From Angelakisella massiliensis (GTDB lineage Bacteria > Bacillota > Clostridia > Oscillospirales > Ruminococcaceae), in the NCBI RefSeq assembly GCF_900104675.1, contig NZ_LT629945.1, positions 2,899,668-2,963,667 on the forward strand: a stretch of DNA of 64,000 bases, given 5' to 3'. A model generated the notes under the pieces. The model had not been told where the DNA came from, made no database searches, and worked only from the letters and a program-made list of their open reading frames with translations. Every line of letters begins with the position of its first letter. The stretch's first letter is position 1. The translations under genes and the position numbers were made by a program. Positions 1 through 8,225 of this stretch are shown one piece after another.

Positions 1-1587
1 GAAAACAAAGGGAAGCATCGCGCCGATGAACAATCCCACCAGCGTGGGCGGATTGGTAATGGCCAGATTGAACTGGAACTGAGGATCCAGCTGATTGACC
101 TGATCAATAAAGGCGGCGATCAGCGCCAAGGCGGTAAGAGCAGCGGAACCGATAGCAAAGCCCTTGCCGGTGGCAGCGGTGGTATTGCCCAAAGAATCCA
201 GAGCGTCGGTGCGCTCCCGAACCACTTCTTCCAAACCAGCCATCTCAGCAATACCGCCGGCATTGTCAGCCACAGGACCATAAGCATCGGTAGCCAGGGT
301 GATGCCCAGAGTGGACAGCATACCTACAGCGGACAGCGCGATACCAAACAGTCCCAGATTGAAATCAGCACTGCCGCCGGACATATAGAAGCTCACCAGT
401 ACCGAGATGCAGACAATAATGACCGGCACCGCGGTGGACAGCATGCCCAGAGACAAACCGCCGATGATGATGGTGGCGGGACCTGTCCGGGAGGTGGTGG
501 ACAGCTTCTGGGTGGGCTTGTAGGAATCGGAGGTGTAATACTCGGTGAAATAGCCGATGAGCACACCAGCCAGCAAACCGGACAGAATCGCCCAGTAAAC
601 GCCGAAGAACTTAGGCTCCAGCATCCAGCGGACCAGGAAGAAGGAACCCACAGCAACCAGGATAGCGCTGATATAGGTGCCTTTTCTCAATGCGGACAAA
701 AGATTACGCTGGGAGGCGTTTTCATCGGTCTTGACAAAAAGGGAGCCGATGACGGAAGCCAGAATTCCCAGTGTGCACAGGGCAACAGGCAGCGCCATGC
801 CGTTTGCGCCGCAGCCAGCGGCTACAGCCAGAGCACAGGCGGACAGACGGGCGCCTGCGTAGGATTCGTACAGATCCGCACCCATACCGGCCACGTCGCC
901 CACATTGTCGCCTACGTTATCGGCAATGACAGCGGGGTTGCGGGGGTCGTCCTCGGGGATACCGGCCTCCACCTTACCCACCAGGTCAGCGCCCACATCA
1001 GCGGCCTTGGTGAAAATACCGCCGCCCACACGGGCAAACAGCGCCATGGCGGAAGCACCCATACCAAAGGTGACCATGGAGGAGGAAATCTCCCGGGCCT
1101 GAGCGGCAGGCTCCAGACCGGAGAAAACGAATTTCAGGATATAGTACCAGATGGACATATCCAGCATACCCAGGCCCACCACTGTAAAGCCCATTACAGC
1201 ACCGGCGGAGAAAGCCACCTTCAGGCCGCTGTTGAGGGAATGACGGGCGGAATTGGCGGTACGGCTGTTGGCGGCAGTAGCGATCTTCATGCCCACATAG
1301 CCGGAAAGTGCGGAAAAGATACCGCCGGTAATGAAGGCCATGGGAACATAAAAGTTCACATATCCCACAAAGGCCAGCAGCTCCAGCAGCACAAACACAC
1401 CCACAAAAAAGACAGCTACCGTCTTATACTGCCGTTTGAGGTACGCACCGGCACCTGCCCTGATATGGCCGGCGATCTCCTTCATACGGGGGGTTCCTTC
1501 CTCCGCCTTCATGACCCGGCCCGCCAAAAGCGCTGCATAGGCCAGCGCCACGACGGCTCCTACCGGAGCCAAAAACATCAGATCCAT
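1..1587 (-). CDS. hppA: Membrane-bound ion-translocating pyrophosphatase (partial, 3' end outside window)
   Basis: Integral membrane enzyme that hydrolyses pyrophosphate and pumps H+ or Na+ out of the cytoplasm. The first 529 codons are present; the C-terminal part lies beyond base 1. The translation starts MDLMFLAPVGAV and contains the family's substrate-binding signatures, including DVGADLVGKVE and the Asp-rich run DDPRNPAVIADNVGDNVGD. Further on it has GNTTAATGKGFAIGSAALTA; Ala (not Lys) after GNTT and Gly three residues later are the signature of the K+-dependent subfamily. Many hydrophobic segments agree with a 16-helix protein. Whether the coupling ion is H+ or Na+ cannot be read from this part. 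It is transcribed alone from its own promoter, divergent from the endonuclease III gene. Confidence 0.96.
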   Translation of the reverse strand, partial: MDLMFLAPVGAVVALAYAALLAGRVMKAEEGTPRMKEIAGHIRAGAGAYLKRQYKTVAVFFVGVFVLLELLAFVGYVNFYVPMAFITGGIFSALSGYVGMKIATAANSRTANSARHSLNSGLKVAFSAGAVMGFTVVGLGMLDMSIWYYILKFVFSGLEPAAQAREISSSMVTFGMGASAMALFARVGGGIFTKAADVGADLVGKVEAGIPEDDPRNPAVIADNVGDNVGDVAGMGADLYESYAGARLSACALAVAAGCGANGMALPVALCTLGILASVIGSLFVKTDENASQRNLLSALRKGTYISAILVAVGSFFLVRWMLEPKFFGVYWAILSGLLAGVLIGYFTEYYTSDSYKPTQKLSTTSRTGPATIIIGGLSLGMLSTAVPVIIVCISVLVSFYMSGGSADFNLGLFGIALSAVGMLSTLGITLATDAYGPVADNAGGIAEMAGLEEVVRERTDALDSLGNTTAATGKGFAIGSAALTALALIAAFIDQVNQLDPQFQFNLAITNPPTLVGLFIGAMLPFVF

Positions 1588-1638
1588 TCACATCATCTTC
1601 TTTCTTTTTCCATAATCATGCCCATTAAGGTAACTTAT

Positions 1639-1667
1639 ATTTTACGGTCCCTTCATAATTATGTCAA
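1639..1667 (-). promoter_or_regulatory. Promoter for hppA
   Basis: On the minus strand TTGACA (1667-1662) and TAAAAT (1644-1639) are separated by 17 bases, in an AT-rich stretch about 50 bases upstream of the hppA start. This is a near-consensus sigma-A promoter. Confidence 0.7.
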
Positions 1668-1746
1668 TAGGATTTTGTCTATTATAAATAAAAGCGGGTG
1701 GCAAAAATCTAATTTTTTTCCGACGATAATTCGTTTATTACAAATC

Positions 1747-1775
1747 TTGACAAGATTAAAACAATCTTATACAAT
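1747..1775 (+). promoter_or_regulatory. Promoter for nth
   Basis: TTGACA (1747-1752), a 17-base spacer and TACAAT (1770-1775) form a near-consensus sigma-A promoter, about 75 bases before the endonuclease III start. Confidence 0.7.
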
Positions 1776-1851
1776 GAATTTGATTTCGCTTTTATTACAT
1801 TTTATTGCATTTGCTGTATGCCGCTGCGCGGCGGAAGGAGCTGCCCATCCC

Positions 1852-2502
1852 ATGACCAAAAAAGAAAGAGCCCTGCGGGCCATTGCGCTGTTGGAAGAAA
1901 AGTATCCCGGCGCACAATGTTCTTTACAATATCGCAAGCCTCATGAGCTTCTCATTGCCACCCGCCTGGCCGCCCAGTGCACCGACGAACGGGTGAACAT
2001 TGTCACCAAGGATCTGTTTGCCAAGTACCCCACCATCGGGGATTTCGCCTGTGCGGAGCTGTCGGATGTGGAGCAGTGCATCAAATCCTGCGGGCTGTAT
2101 AAAACCAAGGCCCGGGATATTATCGCCTTGGCTCAGATGATTATGAGTGACTTTGGCGGAGAGGTTCCGGACAATATCGATGATCTGGTAAAGCTGCCGG
2201 GAATCGGACGCAAAACCGCCAACCTGGTGGTGGGCGATATTTTCGGCAAACCTGCCATCGTGTGTGATACCCACTGCATCCGCATTACCAACCTGCTGGG
2301 GCTGACCACGGGGAAAGATCCTTTGAAGGTGGAAAATCAGCTGCGTCCTTTGCTTCCTCCGGACAAATCCAATGACTTTTGCCACCGTTTGGTTCTCTTT
2401 GGCCGGGAAACCTGCATCGCCCGCCGTCCCAAGTGTGAAAATTGCATTCTGGGTGAAATTTGCGAAGCAAAGAAAAAAGGCATCACTTATATTGCCAAGT
2501 AA
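1852..2502 (+). CDS. nth: Endonuclease III (base-excision DNA glycosylase/AP lyase)
   Basis: Removes oxidised pyrimidines from DNA and cleaves the abasic site by beta-elimination. The 216-residue protein has the helix-hairpin-helix LPGIGRKTAN at 115-124 with the catalytic Lys121, and the catalytic Asp139 within CDTHCIR. A C-terminal [4Fe-4S] ligand set (Cys188, 195, 198, 204) has the exact C-x6-C-x2-C-x5-C spacing. The frame is open far upstream, but ATG 1852 is preferred because GGAAGGAG lies at 1832-1839 and the protein then has normal family length. It is transcribed singly from its own promoter, divergent from hppA. Confidence 0.97.
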   Translation: MTKKERALRAIALLEEKYPGAQCSLQYRKPHELLIATRLAAQCTDERVNIVTKDLFAKYPTIGDFACAELSDVEQCIKSCGLYKTKARDIIALAQMIMSDFGGEVPDNIDDLVKLPGIGRKTANLVVGDIFGKPAIVCDTHCIRITNLLGLTTGKDPLKVENQLRPLLPPDKSNDFCHRLVLFGRETCIARRPKCENCILGEICEAKKKGITYIAK

Positions 2503-2549
2503 TCACTTTCTTTTCCTGGGAAACATAACATTATGACAGCATTAAAAAT

Positions 2550-2575
2550 CGGACCGGTCTGTGAGGATCGGTCCG
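2550..2575 (+). terminator. Hairpin downstream of nth
   Basis: CGGACCG (2550-2556) pairs with CGGTCCG (2569-2575). No T-run follows directly. A near-identical hairpin recurs at 2781-2804, followed by CTTTTCTG. The pair brackets the dispersed repeat copy at 2579-2722. Confidence 0.45.
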
Positions 2576-2578
2576 ATT

Positions 2579-2722
2579 GAGCGTGTCGAAAAAGTTCGCC
2601 ACGCTTCCAGGGGGACCCAGTCCCCCTGGATACGCCGACTGGTTCCTGATGAAACCAGCGGCGATACCCCCGGTTTCGCGCCCCGGTGGGCGCGGGTTGT
2701 GGTATAAAAATCAGGCACATGT
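2579..2722 (+). repeat. Dispersed intergenic repeat, copy 1
   Basis: Non-coding sequence with a strong internal inverted repeat (CCAGGGGGAC / GTCCCCCTGG, around 2608-2630). Blocks such as CCCCCTGGATACG, GATGAAACCAGCGG and CGCCCCGG are shared, diverged, with 45703-45825 (minus) and 54503-54640 (plus). The rest of 2723-3032 holds nothing I can assign beyond the 2781 hairpin. Confidence 0.6.
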
Positions 2723-2780
2723 CCTGATTTTTATGATTTTGAATTTTTTCTTGGAAACAGATTTTTCTGCAGTTTGAAAT

Positions 2781-2812
2781 GGACCGGTCCGTGAGGATCG
2801 GTCCGCTTTTCT
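2781..2812 (+). terminator. Second GGACCG/CGGTCC hairpin with short T-run
   Basis: GGACCG (2781-2786) pairs with CGGTCC (2799-2804), followed by GCTTTTCTG. It matches the hairpin at 2551-2575 in 24 of 25 positions. It may be the original nth terminator, displaced by insertion of the repeat. Confidence 0.5.
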
Positions 2813-3032
2813 GTTTGCGGAAAATTTTTGTCACTGCTATAAAGAACATCAGGGCAAATTCTTTTGGCCCAGCTGTTCACACAAACGAATCCTCCGGAAA
2901 TATTTGCCGCATCGCCATCCAACGGAATCGGTTGGCTTTGTTCTCTTTTATGCGGATAATCCAAGAAATCAGGCGACCATGTTTATATGGGAACCAAAAC
3001 AAAACGACCCCTTTAGCGGTTTCCTTAAAACG

Positions 3033-3065
3033 AAAAAAGTACCCGCCAAAACCATGGCAGGTACT
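3033..3065 (-). terminator. Rho-independent terminator of the U32 peptidase gene
   Basis: On the minus strand GTACCTGCC and GGCGGGTAC form a stem with one G-T pair, closed by a short loop and followed by TTTTTTCGTTTT. It lies about 100 bases after the stop codon at 3162. Confidence 0.8.
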
Positions 3066-3161
3066 CTCTGAACGGTTCGTGAGCGCCTCGGCATGAAGAT
3101 TCCAAAAAAGCGCACCTCTTTGACTGCGGGTTTTCCATTTCACAGCTTTTGGCCACAGCCA

Positions 3162-4403
3162 TCATTTTCCTTGCGGCTGCTCTCCCTTGGGTGCCCGGAG
3201 AATGGTTCCCTCCGGTAAAGGCTGGCCGCAAGCCATGGAAAAAGGGGCGGCGGCACGATTGGCGCAGGGAATCTTCTCTCCCGCTTCATTCCGCAGGTCC
3301 CTTGCCTCCAGCTCCACCGGCATCCCCCGGGGAATCAGCGCTTCCAGCCGGTCCCCCTCATAAAAGCGGTTCCGCTGTACACAGTAGAGGCGTCCCGCTT
3401 CCCAGCGCTCCACAACCGCCGCCACATCCCACTGACGGATATAGCCGCCGCTTTCATAACACTGGGCCTGTTCCGGCCTGCCGTACAGAAAACCATCTGA
3501 ATAATCCCGATGGCTCACCTTCCGGGTTTCCTCCAAAAGCCACTGAGGCAGCTGGTAGTTTTCAGGGTCCTTCAGATACAAATCCACCGCGTTGCGGTAA
3601 GCGTTGGTCACTACCGCCACATAATAAGCGGATTTCGCCCGGCCTTCGATCTTCAGCGAGCTGACCCCCGCCCGGCACAATTGATCCAATGATTCGATGA
3701 GACACAGATCCTTGGCATTGAGGATATAGGAACCCTTCTCATCCTCAAAAACCGGAAAATACTGCCCCGGCCGCTTTTCCTCCATCAGATAGTAGGACCA
3801 ACGGCAGGGCTGAGCGCACTCACCCCGGTTGGCGCTGCGCCCCACAAAATAATCGGACAGCAGGCATCGCCCGGAAAAAGACATACACATGGCCCCATGC
3901 ACAAAGCACTCCAGCTCCAGCTGGGGCGGTGTATTTTCCCGGATACAGCGGATATCCTCCAGGGAAAGCTCCCGTGCAAGCACCACACGACTGGCTCCCA
4001 GCTTGTACAGCTCCGTCGCTGTCAGGTAATTGGTCACCCCTGCCTGGGTAGAAATATGGATGGCTGTTTGGGGAGCCGCCCGACGGGCCGCCATCATCAC
4101 ACCGATATCCGCCACAATAAAGGCATCCACCCCTGTGCCGGCCACCTCCGCCAGGTAGGACTCCAGGGCAGGGATCTCCCCATTGACAGGAAGGGTATTG
4201 CAGGTAAAATACACCTTTACCCCCTGCCGGTGGGCCAGTGATACCGCCTGGGCCAGTTCTTCCGTGGTAAAGCTGCGGGTGGACGCCCGCATATTATGCA
4301 GCTTTCCCCCCAGATAAATGGCATCCGCCCCATAGCGCAGGGCCGCCAAAAATCGCTCCATATCCCCCGCGGGGGCCAGCACCTCCGGTGGGCGCAATGA
4401 CAT
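3162..4403 (-). CDS. U32 family peptidase / tRNA U34 hydroxylation protein (TrhP/YegQ type)
   Basis: Member of peptidase family U32. Several members of this family are now known to be needed for 5-hydroxylation of U34 in tRNA (TrhP) or related RNA hydroxylation, rather than proteolysis. The 413-residue protein starts MSLRPPEVLAPAGD, a typical U32 opening, and contains the family signature ECFVHGAMCMSFSGRC at 165-180. Cys173, 180, 196 and 200 are the likely Fe-S ligands. A C-terminal U32 extension follows (about 300-413). The gene stands alone with its own terminator. Which RNA or collagen-like substrate is used cannot be told from sequence alone. Confidence 0.88.
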   Translation of the reverse strand: MSLRPPEVLAPAGDMERFLAALRYGADAIYLGGKLHNMRASTRSFTTEELAQAVSLAHRQGVKVYFTCNTLPVNGEIPALESYLAEVAGTGVDAFIVADIGVMMAARRAAPQTAIHISTQAGVTNYLTATELYKLGASRVVLARELSLEDIRCIRENTPPQLELECFVHGAMCMSFSGRCLLSDYFVGRSANRGECAQPCRWSYYLMEEKRPGQYFPVFEDEKGSYILNAKDLCLIESLDQLCRAGVSSLKIEGRAKSAYYVAVVTNAYRNAVDLYLKDPENYQLPQWLLEETRKVSHRDYSDGFLYGRPEQAQCYESGGYIRQWDVAAVVERWEAGRLYCVQRNRFYEGDRLEALIPRGMPVELEARDLRNEAGEKIPCANRAAAPFSMACGQPLPEGTILRAPKGEQPQGK

Positions 4404-4536
4404 GGGTCATCTCTCCTTTAATTTTCAAAGTTTTTCTTTTATTGTCACCTTTCCTGCCTCTGGGGCATAGGATAAATCACCACCCGCTCCTTCCGTCGGC
4501 GAGAGAGCGGGGGACTATAACGTGAGGTGACTACTT

Positions 4537-4641
4537 ATGAACTGCTGTGGACAGAAAGTATGTGGGCTGCTCAACAATAACTGCTTCCTTATCCTGCTGC
4601 TGATGGTGGTGCTGCTCAATAACAGCGACTGCTGCTGCTAA
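4537..4641 (+). CDS. 34-residue Cys-rich hydrophobic microprotein
   Basis: A short gene starting at ATG 4537 after a good ribosome site (GTGAGGTGA, 4522-4530). The product has seven cysteines (3, 4, 9, 16, 32, 33, 34), ends in CCC, and has one hydrophobic stretch (about 17-27, FLILLLMVVLL) flanked by Asn-rich pieces NNN and NNS. The near-mirror arrangement of Cys clusters around a membrane segment suggests a membrane peptide that binds metal or forms disulphides, but no function is known to me. A stem (4659-4690) follows the stop codon. Confidence 0.6.
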   Translation: MNCCGQKVCGLLNNNCFLILLLMVVLLNNSDCCC

Positions 4642-5029
4642 AAAACATCCCCTGTTTCGGAGGGCCGGATGGGATGATCTGCCGCCCTCCAAAATCGCAC
4701 AAACTGCCCGGACATATGTTGACCGGACATGGAGAAATCCACTTTTCTCAGGTGTGTACCCAGCTGAAAATCAGGTTTATCCGCTGATTGCCGAGGCTGC
4801 CGCCAGCTGTGACACAAAACTGAATTTGCCGGCAGATGAAATCCAGGGACAGGAGCAGATGGTTTCCTTGTCCCTGGATTTCCCCTTTTCCTCCCCTTTC
4901 CCGCAGCAAGACACAGGAGGAAGATCTTATGTAAAAAGTCTTGGGTGACAAATCATCCATTTTATCCGGCTTTGGGGGAAGCCAGGGAGTTTTTCTGTCC
5001 TGGCGCCGTGTGGAAAGGAAACCCGCCGT
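4642..5029. other. Non-coding interval with two hairpins
   Basis: Holds GGAGGGC/GCCCTCC (4659-4690) just after the microprotein gene. It also holds a 14-bp stem, GAAATCCAGGGACA (4838-4851) with TGTCCCTGGATTTC (4869-4882), followed by CCCCTTTTCC, which could be a plus-strand terminator. No coding region is convincing here. Confidence 0.4.
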
Positions 5030-5632
5030 TTAATCCGTCTGAGCGGGGATGACCCTTTTTTCTGTCACCACCCAGTTCACCGGATGGTCAAATGGCTCCC
5101 GGGGCAGCTGTTCCAGCACTGTTTCCTCCCGGACAAGCACTGCTGTTTCTCCGGGAAAATGAAGCAGAAAACGGTCATAATATCCACCGCCGTATCCCAG
5201 GCGGTATCCCTGCCGGTCCGCCGCCAATGCCGGAACCACGCAGAAGGCTCCCGTCATCTCAGAAACCTTCAGGGCAGGAGTCTCCCGGGGCGGTTCCAAA
5301 ATGCCGTGAAAACCCGGTACCAGCTTCCGGTGATCGTCAAAGAGGCAAAAATCCATCTCCCCCTGACCATAACATCTGGGGATCGCCACAGCCTTTCCCA
5401 GTCCCAAAGCATGGGCAACCAATATAGAGGTACCGATCTCCCAGGGAGTGGACAGATAAAGCAGTACCAGCTGCGTCTGAAGATAGGCGGACATTGCCAA
5501 TACCTGACGGGCGATATCACTTTCCAGCAGACATCGCTGCGCCGGGGTCAGGGCTTTGCGCTGTTCCAGCAGCATCCTGCGCAGAAGCCGTTTTTCCTGA
5601 TCTGCCGGGTTCTTCCAAGGGGCCTGCTCCAT
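5030..5632 (-). CDS. 5-formyltetrahydrofolate cyclo-ligase
   Basis: Converts 5-formyl-THF to 5,10-methenyl-THF using ATP, returning stored folate to one-carbon metabolism. The 200-residue protein has the N-terminal basic helix (KRLLRRMLLEQRKAL) and the folate-binding STPWEIGT at 61-68. The family hallmark GYRLGYGGGYYDR lies at 142-154. The start has AAGGAG upstream. It is the last gene of the minus-strand run from pcrA, 24 bases after the GNAT stop. A folate link with thyX in the same run is plausible, since ThyX uses methylene-THF. Confidence 0.93.
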   Translation of the reverse strand: MEQAPWKNPADQEKRLLRRMLLEQRKALTPAQRCLLESDIARQVLAMSAYLQTQLVLLYLSTPWEIGTSILVAHALGLGKAVAIPRCYGQGEMDFCLFDDHRKLVPGFHGILEPPRETPALKVSEMTGAFCVVPALAADRQGYRLGYGGGYYDRFLLHFPGETAVLVREETVLEQLPREPFDHPVNWVVTEKRVIPAQTD

Positions 5633-5656
5633 GGGACCGTCTCCTTTCCTGTGACA

Positions 5657-6502
5657 TCAGTCCAGCGCCAGGGCAAAATATCCTCCTACAATGATTTCCT
5701 CCCCCAACGGAGAAGCATAGCGGGCCATGGCAAAGGGGCGGCAGGAAAATCCCAGCCGTTCCCCAGTCTCAATGGGCAGACGGAACTGGAAATCACTGTC
5801 CGGGAACATCTTTGCCAACGCTGCCCGACAGCCGGGTACCAGCTCCCGGGGAGCCAACAGCTCCTTACAGTAAACCTGATTCTCCCATCGCTCCACCACG
5901 CAGCATCCTGCGCCTCCATCAAACAGGTACAAACCGCCGCCCAGCAAACAGGACTGCTCCTGCTGGAAGGCCAGCGCCTGCCGTCCCCAGCTGCAATGGG
6001 AGAGATTGCCCAGCAGCCTTTCCCGCACCGTAAAATAGTCCACGGCATTGGTGCTGGTGACGGACAGAGGTTCCGCCTCCGGCAGTCTTCCCCCATCGCC
6101 GAAAGCCAGCCAGGAACAAACACGGTATCCCCGCTTGCGATAAAATTCAAACAGGCTTTCTTCTCCCGGTACCAGGATCGCCGCCTGACATCCCTGGGCC
6201 ATTGCCCCCTGCCAGATTCCCTCCAGCAGTTTGGTGCTCAGCCCCCGTCCCCTCCACTGAGGATGAGTGGCCACTGAATACAGATAGATGCAGGGAAGGG
6301 CGGCTCCTCCCTTCCGCCACAGGCAGGGCAGGGTAAAGGCCATCGCCGGAACCTTTCCTTCTTCCTCCCACACCCAACAGTCCCGTTCCAGCACAACTCC
6401 CTTGCTGTAAAACAGGCTGAGCCATTCCTCACTGTCACCAAAACAAAGGCGGCTTAGTTCCATCAGGGCGGGCAGGTCCTCCCCGCGGGCGGTTCTTATC
6501 AT
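5657..6502 (-). CDS. GNAT family N-acetyltransferase
   Basis: Predicted acetyl-CoA-dependent acyltransferase of 281 residues. An N-terminal GNAT fold is seen: MIRTARGEDLPALMELSRLC opens beta1/alpha1, and LYSVATHPQWRGRGLSTKLL is motif A with the pyrophosphate loop. The second half is less typical and may resemble the two-domain layout of Eis-like enzymes, though this is a weak guess. ATG 6502 is chosen over the ATG at 6544 because GAAGGAG precedes it at good spacing and the protein then begins at the usual GNAT position. The substrate is unknown. It lies between the DUF2156 gene and the cyclo-ligase gene, apparently co-transcribed. Confidence 0.85.
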   Translation of the reverse strand: MIRTARGEDLPALMELSRLCFGDSEEWLSLFYSKGVVLERDCWVWEEEGKVPAMAFTLPCLWRKGGAALPCIYLYSVATHPQWRGRGLSTKLLEGIWQGAMAQGCQAAILVPGEESLFEFYRKRGYRVCSWLAFGDGGRLPEAEPLSVTSTNAVDYFTVRERLLGNLSHCSWGRQALAFQQEQSCLLGGGLYLFDGGAGCCVVERWENQVYCKELLAPRELVPGCRAALAKMFPDSDFQFRLPIETGERLGFSCRPFAMARYASPLGEEIIVGGYFALALD

Positions 6503-6616
6503 ATCGTCAGCTCCTTCTGATTCAATGGGGGCAAATCGTTTCACTCCGGAAAAGCAGCGCCAAAGCGCTCCTTTTCCAATATACTCCGCTCAAACAGATC
6601 CGCTCTGTACACCTTA

Positions 6617-7513
6617 TTACCAGGTGGCCAGCTCTTTTTCCACCAGCAGATCCGGCTGGTAGGAAAGCTTCGCCTTCCGCAGGCCCTCGTCTCCCGTGTC
6701 ATCCTCCCGGTTGATCCACAGAAGACCCGGCAGCTTCTGCTTCAGGTAGCGGACCATTTCCCTGTTGATGATGGTATAGGCTCCGGCCACCTCCGCAAAA
6801 GCCTTTTCAATGTGGACATCCACTGCCTCCGTACCCAGGGGCGAAGCCATGGAATAGGCTACCACCTTTCCCTCCTGATCCCGGATCAGACCGCCCAGCA
6901 GCCCCAATTCCTCATAATGGCGGAAACAGCGGCGCACCGCACAGGCCTCTTCCTGGAGGGAGGAGTTTTTATCGCAGTCATTGCGGCGGCACCAAGCCTG
7001 ATTCATGGAATAAACCTCGTCGATATTTTCTGCCGTGATCGTTTCAAACCGCCAATCAGGATTGAGCTGGATGAATTTATTGATATGGTTGCGTTTGCCG
7101 TGAAGCTTTTTGCCTGCCAATTCGGACAGCTTCTCCACCCCATAGACATAATCGGCATACTCCCGCATGGGCTGGTAAAGGAACTTGCCCGGGAATGCGG
7201 CCTCCAGACGCTGCCGCTCCTCAGCTTCCACCCCCCAGATGGTCAGGGGGACGCCATGCTCATCCGACCAGGCCTTGATCTGCTCCACCGGCCAGGTGAG
7301 GTCTGTCTTTCCTTCCTCCCCCAGGGGCAGGTAAAAGCTCTCCCCTGCCCGGATAAACAGCCATCCATCCTGTTCGCACCACTGCTGGTCGAACAGCTTT
7401 CCCCACATATACAGGGTAGTGAAATTCCGGTGAGCGCTCAGATTCCCTTTCCGCAGCAAAAAGCGGTTCATCGCCTGCTGATCGGCGCACTCAATGGGTT
7501 TAAATTCCAGCAT
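6617..7513 (-). CDS. DUF2156 (phosphatidylglycerol lysyltransferase-like) protein
   Basis: A 298-residue soluble protein resembling the C-terminal catalytic domain of MprF-type aminoacyl-tRNA-dependent transferases (DUF2156), a double GNAT fold. Recognisable pieces are LHGKRNHINKFIQ near 137-149 and the closing INREDDTGDEGLRKAKLSY. The membrane flippase domain of MprF is absent, so it is a stand-alone cytoplasmic member. Such proteins are common in Clostridia and mostly uncharacterised. The start has AAAGGAA upstream. It sits between tmk and the GNAT gene. Lipid aminoacylation is only an inference from the fold. Confidence 0.85.
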   Translation of the reverse strand: MLEFKPIECADQQAMNRFLLRKGNLSAHRNFTTLYMWGKLFDQQWCEQDGWLFIRAGESFYLPLGEEGKTDLTWPVEQIKAWSDEHGVPLTIWGVEAEERQRLEAAFPGKFLYQPMREYADYVYGVEKLSELAGKKLHGKRNHINKFIQLNPDWRFETITAENIDEVYSMNQAWCRRNDCDKNSSLQEEACAVRRCFRHYEELGLLGGLIRDQEGKVVAYSMASPLGTEAVDVHIEKAFAEVAGAYTIINREMVRYLKQKLPGLLWINREDDTGDEGLRKAKLSYQPDLLVEKELATW

Positions 7514-7543
7514 AAAATTCCTTTCTTTCCTCTATGGCTATCA

Positions 7544-8206
7544 TCATCCCAGCACCGGACGGACCGCCGCCAGCACCTGACGGTGGATCTCCTCCGGCGG
7601 ATAGGGATCGCTGCCATCGCAGCAGCGGATGATCCGCCAGCCTTCCTTCTCGCCGCCGTAAAGGGCCGCTTCACGACAGTGGAAGAGATATTCCAAATTT
7701 TTTTCATGAATGTCCCTGCGGCTCTCGTCTCCCTGATATCGCTTGCTCAGCAGCCGCCGGGAGGTGTTGGGGTCCATGTCCAGATAAACCACAAGATCGG
7801 GGGCGGGCAGTCCCACCCGCTCATATTCCAGCTCCCGCAGCCAGCGGAGATAATCATCCCACTGGTCCCGGGGGAGCTTTGACATTTGATGGGGAATATT
7901 GGAGGTGGCATACCGGTCGGAAAGGATCAGTCCTCCCGCCTGATAATCCCTCTTCCAGTTTTTCAGATAACTGGCATAACGGTCCACCGTATAAAAGAGG
8001 GACGCGCCGTAAGCGCCCACCTCGTCCACTCCTCCCAGTTCTCCCGACAGGTACATTTTCACCAGCGCCGAGGAGGGGGAATCATAGTCGGGAAAGGTGA
8101 TGCGCCGGGGCTCTTTTCCCTCCCGTTCCAAAGCCTGGCACAGCAGGCCCGTCTGAGTGGCCTTTCCGCTTCCATCCAATCCTTCAATTACAATCAGTTT
8201 GCCCAT
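7544..8206 (-). CDS. tmk: Thymidylate kinase-like deoxynucleoside monophosphate kinase
   Basis: Predicted to phosphorylate dTMP to dTDP. The 220-residue protein opens with MGKLIVIEGLDGSGKATQ, the P-loop of thymidylate kinases, and has the DRY-like SDRYATSN near 108-115. The Ala after the P-loop Lys is less usual than Thr. ATG 8206 (RBS GGCGGGG) is chosen over an upstream in-frame ATG because it places the P-loop at the normal position. It follows thyX by 19 bases, so dTMP synthesis and its phosphorylation are encoded together. Confidence 0.88.
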   Translation of the reverse strand: MGKLIVIEGLDGSGKATQTGLLCQALEREGKEPRRITFPDYDSPSSALVKMYLSGELGGVDEVGAYGASLFYTVDRYASYLKNWKRDYQAGGLILSDRYATSNIPHQMSKLPRDQWDDYLRWLRELEYERVGLPAPDLVVYLDMDPNTSRRLLSKRYQGDESRRDIHEKNLEYLFHCREAALYGGEKEGWRIIRCCDGSDPYPPEEIHRQVLAAVRPVLG

Positions 8207-8225
8207 TTTTCCCCGCCTTCTTCCA

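Noticed and set aside
1240-1851. N-terminal extension of the nth frame
   Set aside because: It runs through hppA and the promoter; ATG 1852 has the ribosome site and gives the normal enzyme length.
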